Shown here: positions 1 to 8,506 of the stretch, one piece after another
How the letters are laid out: the number at the start of each line of letters is the position of its first letter
How positions within the stretch are numbered: position 1 is the first letter of the stretch
Source of the DNA: Flammula alnicola
Taxonomy: Eukaryota > Basidiomycota > Agaricomycetes > Agaricales > Strophariaceae
Reading direction: 5' to 3'
Assembly (NCBI GenBank): GCA_015499995.1
Contig: JADNRV010000767.1
Location: forward strand, 1 to 13,884
DNA length: 13,884 nucleotides
Program-made: the position numbers and the translations under genes
The notes under the pieces: model-generated
The model's input: only the letters and a program-made list of their open reading frames with translations
The model's database searches: none
What the model was told of the DNA's origin: nothing

Positions 1-1630
1 TTGCTTTATTACCGTCTTCGGGCACTCCAGATAACAGAGTCCGTGATCCCACGTGGACAAATTAACAAAGTTGCTCTTCGATGGTAAAATTAGGCGTTGT
101 ATCTTCTGACGCGGATACCATCACTGCTGATACATCGTCCTCGGCTTAAGGTGGATTAATGAGAAATATTTTCCTTTCTCTATTGCGACTCCCGCGTAAA
201 AGGCAATTATATCTCATTAACTAGCAACATTCAGACGTCGAATTACAAAGCTGTTCGGCTAGAACCAAAGTTTAACTTTCCTTCTCTCATCATCAATAAA
301 ATGTTCCCTCCACTACTCCGCTAGAAGATCGAAATATTAGGGGACAATCGCTGGCGCTTTAGATATTCCAATATGTCGGTACAACGGAGCAGTCACTGGT
401 CGGTTTCCACCGCATCACGAGGACTTGGCCTTAGACCAGCAGGAAATGGGTGCGACGGAGATTACTCCGCCGTATTTCAAGTTGGCATGTATGGACGTGG
501 ACCACCACTCGTTTCTGCCTTGAGATCCGCCTACTAAGCACACACGCCCCGGCACCATGGATTATTTCTATAAGCTTTCTTCTACCATAATTCGAAGCCA
601 TGCCATTTGGTATACTCATACCGACACAGTCGCTGTATTGGTCTCCATCTGCTTGTACAATGTAACAAGTCCTATTACAATTAATTGAGGATACCTTGGG
701 GATAATTAACCATTGCAACCACTTGAGAAAGAGTCATTGGTGGGTTCCTTCCTTGATACCTGATGTACGTACAAATTGCACAAGACGCGGAGAAAGGAGA
801 CAAGACCTTCTTTTGTACTTCAACACACGGCACGATGGGTAAATTTACCGTGAATCGCAGTGGCCAATTTCAAGTTGTTGAAACTGGGATCAGTGTCATT
901 CGCAATTACTATTCAATTATGTACGAGCCATATTGAATTATCCATTAATGCAGCGCCGTGTATACTTGCATGATCTTGGGCGGTCAAGATCCTATCAGAT
1001 TAGATTATCACGTGCAGAGTTTCGATTGCGTTCATTATCTCCGAATTGACGTCGTTTGTTCTCGAGTACCAAGGCAGTCAGACTGTTCAAAAGCCGTTCA
1101 ACCAAGTCTGAGAGCGTATTTTTTCGGTCTACGCAGCGCCGCGTTCTTGTTTACCCTCATATGACAATTGACTTTCAAGTAGCTTCAAGACAGTGCTCCC
1201 AACTCTTCTGACAGGACATCAGCAAAAGCGGGAAAAGCAGATATGGGTTTATATACGGTTACCATGTCCCCAATCTGCTCGCAATCCAGACATGCTCCCA
1301 CGGTATTGGCAATCTCCAAAATGCCATATATGTTTACAGATATTGGCTAATCGTCCCCCGGATTGTGAAGTTGACCCTCCTTGTGACGATTCCCAAGCCT
1401 CACACAGGATTACATGGCATTATCATCTTGCAGAAATTGGCAATCACCCCCAGTCTGATGTTAAAGATGACCAGGCTTACTTGACTTGCTTCTCACGGTG
1501 CAGAAAAGAGAGAACAGAATAGGATACAGATTATATAATGAAAAGGAGTACAGTCCTACTAAGGCCTACATATACAACATACAGCGCAACCAGAAGCTCT
1601 GCCTGTGCCCGATAATCAGAGAAAGTCGGG
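1..1630. other. No supportable gene; AT-rich spacer
   Basis: I see no gene I can defend here. The longest open frames are a minus-strand frame of about 95 codons (718 to 431) and plus-strand frames of 68 to 109 codons between 958 and 1522. They lack an ATG in a sensible place, recognisable motifs or flanking splice sites that would extend them. The stretch is AT-rich compared with the genes to the right. One palindromic E-box CACGTG sits at 1009-1014. ATTGG pentamers (CCAAT on the minus strand) occur at 1305-1309, 1342-1346 and 1436-1440. Confidence 0.5.
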
Positions 1631-1806
1631 CGCAGCGCAGACAGTGGCGAGAAAAGCACAATAAGGAGGTGCCACTATTGGCGGCGGCGGCGTGAGGGGG
1701 AAGAGGAGGGAAAGTGTGGTGTTGTGGACCGTCGAGGACGAGATTTAAAAGCTGCGCTGGTGGGGAGGAGCCACTGATGGCTGCAACAGATAGTAATAGT
1801 TAGTAT

Positions 1807-1872
1807 GTAACATATGAGATGACGGACAGAGGGACAGACCTTGTAACGTATGAGAGGATGGACAGACGGACC
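1807..1872. repeat. Imperfect 36-bp tandem repeat, two units
   Basis: Units begin at 1807 and 1843. Both start with GTAAC, then TATGAGA, then GGACAGA and GGAC at the same spacing. About 26 of the first 30 positions match, and the similarity then fades. This is seen directly. It has the look of a small slippage duplication, and no function is implied. Confidence 0.7.
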
Positions 1873-2201
1873 TAGAGAGGAAAAACGAGTATTCTTTTGA
1901 GTCTGGGAGGCCAAGGTGCATGCATTTTATGAGTACCGGAGATTTCATATACGAAGCGAAGCTTACCGTGGCATGGCACAAGCGTAGCCAGGTGTTCCAG
2001 GGCCCAGGGCTGCTATCATAAAATCATGAGTGATACAGCTTGAAAGACCTTTAAAACAAATAGGGAGATTCAGAGGACATGAGAGTGCGTCGTCGCGCGA
2101 ACAAATGACGAGCCGACACAGGCGTCGGTGAAAGGGAGGATAACAATCTCCAGACTACTAAAGGTGTCCTCAGAGGGTACAAGAGGTGGCAATGACGGAA
2201 A

Positions 2202-2220
2202 CCCATACTAGAAGTATGGG
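2202..2220. repeat. Perfect 8-bp inverted repeat, 3-nt loop
   Basis: CCCATACT at 2202-2209 and its exact reverse complement AGTATGGG at 2213-2220 are separated by AGA. It would form a tight hairpin on either strand. No gene ends next to it, so I do not call it a terminator. Confidence 0.8.
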
Positions 2221-2633
2221 AATGGGAACAGAGATGGCGGGAAAGAATGTGGTGGTGGTAGAAGAGAGAGAAAGGCTCCAAGTCCATCGTCGAATAATTT
2301 CCCTTTTCGAGAAATCAACATGATTTATAATCACGTGTGTCGGTAAAAGACTTGCCGTTCCCGACGCCGGACTGCAATCACCTTCAAACTTTCAAGACAC
2401 CACCTTCATAAGTATTGTCAATCTCGAAATGCATTTGATAGAGGTAGATATGTATGTAGAGTAGACATCTAGGTATGCCTACATTACCATAAATTAAACA
2501 CAACTTCGACGGTGAATCTGAATTACGACTGTAACTTGACTGCGACAAGGCCTTAGCCGACTCCTCAGTGACATTCAGTGACGCTATGAAATCCCTTGAG
2601 TGAAAATTTGCACATGAGAGACTGAGTAATGGG

Positions 2634-2982
2634 CCAATGGCAAGAATTTGCCAATGTCAAAAATGGTGGGAGATCGGCCTTACCATGAAGATGAAAAGGG
2701 CGGTTGAAAAATCGTCATCCCGGGAATAAGTTGACAACCTTCTCACAAAGCTTGGAAATGGATTGACAAGGTTAGTAATTATGGGGAGGCCATGGCCAAT
2801 GTCTCATACAGCAGGCCAGCATCTGCCAATGCATTATAAGGACGGGTATGGTGTTGTGATGGCTTGCCAATCACGGCATCTCCGGCCAATTTTCGCCCAG
2901 GCTCCCCCGCTTGAAACTCATTTGCTGATGGACGACGTCATTTCCTTTCATGAGCGGCGCAAGAGCCCTCCAGGTTTCCAAT
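2634..2982 (+). promoter_or_regulatory. Cluster of seven CCAAT pentamers
   Basis: CCAAT occurs on the plus strand at 2634-2638, 2651-2655, 2796-2800, 2826-2830, 2867-2871, 2886-2890 and 2978-2982. One pentamer is expected about once per kilobase per strand, so seven in 350 bp is a clear excess. Several share the wider form GCCAATG. The cluster ends about 157 bp before the DUF202 start codon. CCAAT is the core bound by the fungal Hap/NF-Y complex; binding here is inference. The excess could also reflect a decayed short repeat. Confidence 0.4.
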
Positions 2983-3138
2983 GGACCCACTAGTCCTGAA
3001 CTAGCAGAAAGTCCGCAGACACCCAGGGCTACACCGACTGAATGTTCACAGTTGATCTCCAGGAATACGGACCGAAGGTAGAACTTATTCCTCGTTGAAG
3101 CTCTCATCAACTTACCTCAAGAGTTTGCCAGATTGTCA

Positions 3139-3770
3139 ATGTCAAATCCCAGTTACACCAATCCTGAAATACGTGATCCCGAATCTGTGGACCAGCTTTC
3201 CTCGCCGTCAACTCCCGATGTTGAATGTCTCACCCAGAGACCAGTGTCATTTACAAAACCTGACAACTCTGAGCAGCCGCGGAATTTCAACGGTGTCGCA
3301 CTCAGACTTTCTAACAACGGGTCAGTCGCGCGTGATCACCTGGCATCAGAAAGAACCTACCTTGCATATGTTCGAACCAGCTTGGGAATTTCCTCAGCAG
3401 GAGTTGGTACGCAGGGCGTCTTATTTGACTTTCCAAACTTCTGAACTTATTTCTTAACGGCGACCGTACTAGCGCTCATGCAGCTCTTATACCTCGGTCA
3501 TGCTACGAAGTCATTTGCAGATACGCTTGGGGCTATAGCTATTTGTGCTGGGTTGTTTGTTTTACTCATTGGTGAGTGCATCGTAAATCGCCCTCATGAT
3601 ATCTTGATTTAACTTGCATCTCAGGAACAAGACGTTTTTTTCTCGTTCAACGGACACTCGTGAACGGTTATTATCCTGCTTCGGCAATGGAAATAGCCAT
3701 GATAAGCTTCCTACTTGGATCGATAATAACCGCGACGTTCGGGGTTATCATAGCTGGTCGCTTCAGATGA
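3139..3770 (+). CDS. DUF202 family small membrane protein (three exons)
   Basis: Exons 3139-3406, 3473-3571 and 3625-3770 join to a 170-residue protein. Intron 1 (donor GTACGC, acceptor CTAG, 66 nt) and intron 2 (GTGAGT to TCAG, 53 nt) are both phase 1 and restore an uninterrupted frame. Residues 1-60 are polar and probably disordered. The signature ARDHLASERTYLAYVRTSL lies at about 64-82, with hydrophobic segments at about 75-98, 107-127 and 144-168. This RDxLAxERTxLAxxRT start plus three membrane helices is typical of DUF202 (Pfam PF02656), also present in the yeast vacuolar VTC1 family. There is no SPX or polyphosphate polymerase domain, so it is a stand-alone DUF202 protein of unknown role in a membrane. 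The first ATG in frame is used; no competing upstream ATG is in this frame. A CCAAT cluster lies upstream. Confidence 0.88.
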
Positions 3771-4047
3771 CTGTTGCAACTTACAAGGAGTTAACAAGTC
3801 TAGAAGTCAGCGCGGTACATAGGTAGTGTCGAAGGTCAACCGGTTAGACACTAAAACACCTGTGACCATTTCCATAGATCTGTCCATCTAGTCTTATTTC
3901 TTTCGCCTTCCGTATGTATCACTATACCTTCGGTCTTAGGATACACTACTTGTAATGCTACACGCCCACATCCGTAATTCTTCGAGTCCTTCGACTCTGC
4001 TACAGTAGCCGGCAGCCTGAGATTTTCAGTTGCGCAACGATCGCACA
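3771..4047. other. 3' flank of the DUF202 gene and 5' flank of the tRNA
   Basis: The stretch is non-coding and under 300 bp. It is pyrimidine-rich around 3880-3935 and contains a short direct repeat, TTCGAGTCC followed by TTCGACTCT, near 3981-3998. I see no gene or clear polyadenylation signal. Confidence 0.4.
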
Positions 4048-4130
4048 GGCCCCCTAGCTCAGTGGATTAGAGCGTGTGATTCCAGATTGGAAATTCCACA
4101 AGGTCATCCGTTCGACTCGGGTGGGGGTCA
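4048..4130 (+). tRNA. tRNA-Trp (anticodon CCA) with a 9-nt intron
   Basis: The acceptor stem is GGCCCCC (4048-4054) with GGGGGTC (4123-4129), including one G-T pair, and the discriminator base is A4130. The D arm is GCTC/GAGC with an A-box-like TAGCTCAGTGG. The T arm is ATCCG/CGGGT around loop TTCGACT, which supplies the B box. The variable loop is AGGTC. The anticodon loop begins TT, then CCA at 4082-4084 and G at 37. A 9-nt insert (4086-4094) follows at the canonical intron site. Its TGGAA (4088-4092) can pair with TTCCA of the anticodon region, as in pre-tRNA introns. The anticodon stem is TGTGA/CCACA, with an A-C mismatch at the last pair. A T-run (4132-4135) just downstream fits Pol III termination. 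Confidence 0.85.
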
Positions 4131-4579
4131 TGTTTTAAATTTCTGCGTGTGTCCTGCATTCTGACTTCCAAATCATTCTTTTTAACCCACTCACAGTGCG
4201 CGTCAGAAATTTTTAGCGTGCCGTCATTTGTTTGCATTTGAGGATGTGGTAACGTTGTCCAAACAAGGTCCCATTTGTCAACATCCTCTCTCCATTACTT
4301 AGTCTCCTTCAGACTCTTTAGTGATGATCTGACGTCCAACAGAGCAGGCAGGTAAACACATCCAGAGGCTCTTACATTAATTAATCAATTTAATGGACGC
4401 GACGAAGGCGTGAGAACAACACGTGATGTTCATTTTTTTTTTACTACGGTATCATGGGCGCGTCGAATTGACTATCTCGCCATTCTCTCGCCACTTGCCT
4501 CCTACACATATACAGATTCACCCTAAGGTAATCACAAAATTGTTAGAAAGTTCATTTGAACCCGTCAAGCACGCGTTTT
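4131..4579 (+). promoter_or_regulatory. 5' region of the kelch/MYND gene
   Basis: No gene is seen. The stretch includes AT-rich sequence around 4375-4395 (ATTAATTAATCAATTTAAT), a palindromic E-box CACGTG at 4420-4425 and a run of ten T at 4431-4440. A plus-strand open frame from 4423 to 4626 begins in the T-run and has no recognisable content, so it is rejected in favour of the ATG at 4580. Promoter use of the E-box is inference. Confidence 0.35.
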
Positions 4580-6953
4580 ATGCCACTACCGTCACTCACG
4601 CCTGTTTCATCCTCCCGCAAGGCTGACGCACGACCCCTTCCCAGGTAATCGATTTATCAGTTTCATTTCATCTTTTCACCACTCAAATTCTGCAAAGCTT
4701 CGCGTTCAAGGGCCATCCAGGCCGCGGAGACGAAGCCTACAATGCAGGTGAATACCGTATCGCCAAAGACGCCTATCTTTCGGCCTCGTACGCTCTAGTC
4801 GGCGACTTTTGCAAGATCCCGGTGGAACCTAGGGATCACGACATTCGTGGCATTCAATGGACCCCTTATACTACCATGGACCCCTTCGACAAGGTTTCTC
4901 TCATGTACTGCTATAATGGACTTTCCAAGTGTTCGATGGCACAGGGGAATCTTGAGGAGGTTAACATTTTCTATTATCATTGGACAGCAACCCACTCACA
5001 TTCATTTAGGCCTTGATCTGGCTCGATGAAGCGCGCCTTTTGGCTTTATCTACACGTTTCGCTCTTCCTATACCCTATTCGGTATGTTATACTGAAAGTT
5101 TTGTTTCGAAACCACTACTTGATCGTCTTTGAACTTAGAATGGATGCGACGGAACCTCGACTTGCCACAACTTACGAAAGAGATCGTTAAAGCTCTCGCT
5201 CTCTCTTCGGACATATTTGCCACTCTGGGAAACACAGGGACGGCTGCCGATCGACGATGGAATACAGGAGTGGAATCCCTGGACGAAAGACACCTCACGC
5301 CGGAAGTGAAAAAGATTCGCAATATGGAGAAGCTATATGAGTTGATATCCCTTCGTCACCCTGACCCGTCGCTGACGGCTACGGTGGAAGTGAAAGATCC
5401 TGAATTACAAGTCCTAGGTTCGTGGAAGAAAGTGTCCGTGAGGAGGCAGGGAGCGATGAAACCTCGACTGGCGTTTGCGAGCTTCATTTGGAGCGGTATG
5501 ATTCAACTAGTATATCACCGAAAATCTCATTTTTATGGTCGAAACAGGCAAATTATACGTCGGGGGTGGAATGGGAGAAACGAAAGGGCCCTTCTTTCGA
5601 GACCTATGTTGCCTCGATCTCAAAAGACTGGATACCTGGCGCGCCCTTCCTCCCTTCCCAGGGCCAGAGCATACCACTGATAAATGGATGTGCTGGAGCT
5701 TTGCGATATACGACAACAAAGCATTTCTGTTCACTGGGAAAGAAGAGCTCGATTATTTCGACCTGCGCTCCGAGACTTGGCATACTGTGATGACCTCGTC
5801 ATTAGGAGATGCCGTTCAAGGCGGTATACTCAAATGGGCGCCTCTTTACGGATTGAAGGATTCGACTCAGCACGTTATTGGGCACCACTTATACGTCTTT
5901 GGTGGTACACACAAAAAGTGTTTGATCGGATGTAATATTTTCCTTCAGCTCGATTTCAAGACGATGAAATGGAGGCGTCTAAGTGGCTACATGCAACCTG
6001 GTACTGAAGCTGACTATACTTGCCCTGGACCACGAAAGACACCATCAAGCTGGGTCGATGAAACCCAAGGACGCATATTTCTCTTTGGCGGGGAGTGTGA
6101 TCGCACTGGCGCAGAATTTACAGGCGAGCTTCATGGGGCTGACTGCGGATACGCGTACGAAGACCTTTGGAGCTGGGATATCAGGAACGAAAAATGGAGG
6201 ATGGAGCGAATGCGTGGCAACGCCCCATGCCCTCGATCTGAAGCAGCTTGCACATACGTTAGTGTTTATTGTTCTATTTGACTCCCTCGTTAACGGTTAT
6301 GATTCGGCAGAACGGCGCGATAAATATGGCTATAGTATTTGGCGGGTATAATCCTGCTCTCGGAACGCAATTCGACAATAATTTCTTTCCGTTTTCCTAC
6401 TTCGCCGACACCTTCATTTACTCCTCAAGCTCTCCACTGACACCCGAGACTAGCACCGCGATAAGTCTCAGGACCGAGGCGACGCTTTCCACAAACACAA
6501 CCGGAAAATGGAAGCATGTTCTAACCCGAGGCTTTCCCACTTATCGTGCACAGTCGCAGCTTCTTACAGACCCCGCGACCGGGAAAATGTATCTTTTCGG
6601 AGGATATGTGAATACAGACTGGGTTCCTTCTGGAAAAGCCAATATGTCGCGGACCTTCGCAGATCTGTGGCAACTCCGTATCGATACACCAGGCGGTTTC
6701 TTCGAGGATGTTGACATTGCCGAAGAGGCAAAAACTGCGAAGGTTGGTCCGTGGCAACGGTGCTTCGCCTGTGGGTCTGCTGGCAGGTGGAAGAAATGCG
6801 GAGGTAGGTTATTGACTATGCTCTCCACCGCCGATTCTCATCTGCGTTATCATAGGATCATGCAAGGGGCGAGCATTCTTCTGTGATTCGGATTGTCTGC
6901 GAGAAGGGTGGAAGCAGCACAAAGTAATGCATGGTTGCCGAAAGGTAACCTGA
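4580..6953 (+). CDS. TPR-like, kelch-repeat and C-terminal MYND zinc finger protein (seven exons, one frame break)
   Basis: Exons are 4580-4644, 4698-4959, 5010-5081, 5139-5495, 5548-6257, 6311-6803 and 6856-6953, about 685 residues. Introns are 50-57 nt with donors such as GTAATC, GTTAAC, GTATGT, GTATGA, GTTAGT and GTAGGT. Residues about 22-150 are TPR-like helices (FKGHPGRGDEAYNAGEY, then an ALIWLDEAR helix). Residues about 255-620 are kelch blades, with repeated GG pairs (KLYVGGG, LYVFGG, IFLFGG, IVFGGY, MYLFGG), each followed by an aromatic W/LW position. Residues 640-681 form a MYND finger with Cys 640, 643, 652, 656, 663, 667 and 681 and His 675, probably two zinc sites. Kelch propellers and MYND fingers bind proteins, so a scaffold or regulatory role is inferred. 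Odd point: intron 3, spliced at its best sites, puts exon 4 out of frame by one base and gives a stop near 5307. Either an unusual splice, a sequence error or a real frameshift explains this. Confidence 0.82.
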
Positions 6954-6984
6954 ATTGTCTACTTAATATGCGCGTCGTACGCAG

Positions 6985-7275
6985 TAGTTCTTGGATTTCG
7001 GTTATATCCAGCAATTTATCACACACTTGTATCACGCGAAGGACAATGAACTCTCATGCTACGCAGATTACATTCGAATAAATGACGATACATTTTGGCA
7101 GCAGCAACACAGTCTCTTGTCTTTTCACCGTTCGGCGGACCCTGGGCATTATTACACCGAATCGATGCCCTTTTCCAGTTATTTATTCAGTAATCCTTCA
7201 GACGTGAGTCTTCTACCTGCTTTTTCTACCCCATATACTCATTCTCTTTCTCTTTCCGTTGGTGTTGGGAAATGA
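6985..7275 (+). other. Possible alternative C-terminal extension of the kelch/MYND gene
   Basis: After the last MYND residues the frame reads CGA AAG and then a donor-like GTAACC at 6945. Forty bases on, the sequence is GCAGTAG. Splicing at the first AG (6984) gives an immediate TAG stop, ending the protein in HGCRK. Splicing at the second AG (6987) opens 95 more codons (6988 to the stop at 7273-7275), beginning FLDFGYIQQFITHL. The first 72 codons are rich in Tyr, His and Phe and end at a good GTGAGT donor (7204). I do not recognise the peptide. The stretch may simply be 3' untranslated sequence. Without splicing the protein stops at 6951-6953. Confidence 0.3.
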
Positions 7276-7860
7276 CCAGCGCATCTGACATGAAGAAACA
7301 GAACATTCGGATGATCTGTGGGGAATGATTTTCCTTCGTCTCAAATGATTCTTTGGTGGATCCTTCCGAAGCAACTTATCCTTTTGAGAATTAAAATCTC
7401 CAAAACGTGAAAGCTATCTATTTTATAATACTACGGAGGAAGCTGAGTTGCACGTCGCAATTAAAACAGCTTCAGATCGTAAGAGATTCTCAAGCCTCTA
7501 TGTTCGTGAAGCTTACTAGAATCATATATCGAGGATTTCTGGATCAGGTGAAGGAATACTACGTATTCTACCATTCGCTCCTGATGTACGGAGTCGAGCC
7601 GTTGAACGTTGAATCCCAGTGAAAAAGGCCCAGAACCAAGACGAACCACATATAAGCAAATATAACTTATTTATTTGACTTAGCGATTTGGACTTTAATC
7701 TATGTGGCAAAGCCGGAAATCGATGCACATCGAACTATATTGAACGACATCAAATACAGGGCCTATAATCTAATATAACCAGATCCATGCCGAGCGATTC
7801 TCATCTACACCACCCATCGAATAACCAGATCGAACCAGACAGAAATCCGGCGGCGATGTA
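7276..7860. other. AT-rich spacer without a supported gene
   Basis: A plus-strand frame from 7407 to 7622 begins at GTG and has no recognisable content. The minus-strand frames here (7728 to 7461) likewise have no motif. The stretch between about 7640 and 7780 is strongly AT-rich. It leads into the decamer array at its right edge. Confidence 0.45.
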
Positions 7861-8153
7861 ATCAAGCCAAATCAAACGAGGCAGAATCCGGCCACTGAGA
7901 AATCGCGCACAAAGCCAAAGTCAAGCAGAATTGAGCGAAGTCGAGGGAAATCGAGTAAAGGCAAGCAAATACAATCAGAAACATTTGAGGGCGAGTAAAT
8001 ACGAGCAGAGGCGACCAAAGGCAGGTAGGATCGAGCGAAGGCGAGCCAAATCGAGCACAGATAAGCTGAATCGATCATAGGCGAATGGAATCAGGTGAAG
8101 GCGAGCGGAATCGAGCAAAGACAAGTGCAGGCGAGCGGATTCGAGTGCCGGAG
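7861..8153. repeat. Degenerate tandem array with a 10-bp period
   Basis: From 7921 to 8150 the sequence falls into 23 successive ten-base units without indels, each close to (T/G)CGAGCNNA(A/G). Units alternate loosely between a TC-start and a GC-start form, so the better repeat is a 20-mer such as GCGAGCGGAATCGAGCAAAG at 8101-8120. Weaker units reach back to 7861, for example ATCAAGCCAA and ATCAAACGAG. Single substitutions are common, but the register holds for over 230 bp. It is AG-rich on the plus strand. The open frame through it on the minus strand is a by-product of the repeat. I do not know a named family for it. Confidence 0.85.
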
Positions 8154-8506
8154 TCAGTAAAATCTAGATAAGCTATGATTTTGTAAGTCCCCAAGTCTGC
8201 AGTTTGATAATGGCCAAGAAATAGCTTACCACAGCAACAATACCAATATGACTGAGATATGAAATGAAAAAGTGCAGCAAGTAAGGAGCAGACGAGTTTT
8301 CGAGAGTTGACAGTATACGACGTCGCACAGAGAGTCGGAGACAATACAGAAGCCGAGGTTAAATGAGCGGCACTTAAAGAGAGGAGAATGGGCGCCGCCG
8401 AGCATTGCGTTGCAAAACTGTAATCAAATCAGCTAAAAGCCGAGAAGGAAAAGAGACAGCGTCAAGCGACCTCGACAGAATGATAGGAAACAAAACACTT
8501 ACCAGT
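8154..8506. other. Spacer downstream of the minus-strand relic gene
   Basis: No gene is seen. On the minus strand a donor GTAAGT at 8503-8498 follows the stop at 8509-8507 after a few bases, and an acceptor-like TTTTAG sits at about 8440-8435, so part of this may be a spliced 3' untranslated region. The small frame at 8405-8677 on the plus strand is the antisense shadow of the gene to its right. Confidence 0.35.

Larger units (their letters stand above)
1631..2633. other. Non-coding stretch with simple repeats
   Basis: No gene seen. A short GGC run lies near 1681-1692 and is followed by purine-rich sequence. Minus-strand open frames of under 80 codons at 1675-2287 are rich in Ser, His and Leu, which is what a purine-rich plus strand produces by chance, so I do not call them. 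A palindromic CACGTG lies at 2332-2337. Two small repeat structures inside the stretch are listed separately. Confidence 0.5.

Noticed and set aside
431..718. Minus-strand open frame of 95 codons
   Set aside because: It has no recognisable motif and no promoter or splice context, and it starts at a non-ATG codon. Chance frames of this length are expected in 1.6 kb of AT-rich spacer.
2202..2220. Hairpin as a transcription terminator
   Set aside because: No gene ends beside it, no T-run follows, and intrinsic hairpin terminators are not expected for Pol II genes.
3407..3444. Read-through of exon 1 of the DUF202 gene to its first stop as a complete 101-residue protein
   Set aside because: It would cut the first membrane helix. 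Splicing at GTACGC and CTAG restores the family signature SAGVALMQL and two further helices.
7860..8153. CRISPR array
   Set aside because: Units are contiguous decamers with no unique spacers, and the genome is eukaryotic.
7872..8344. Minus-strand frames through the decamer array and beyond
   Set aside because: Open only because the repeat lacks stops in that frame. The start codons are not ATG in sensible context and the peptides are repeat-derived.
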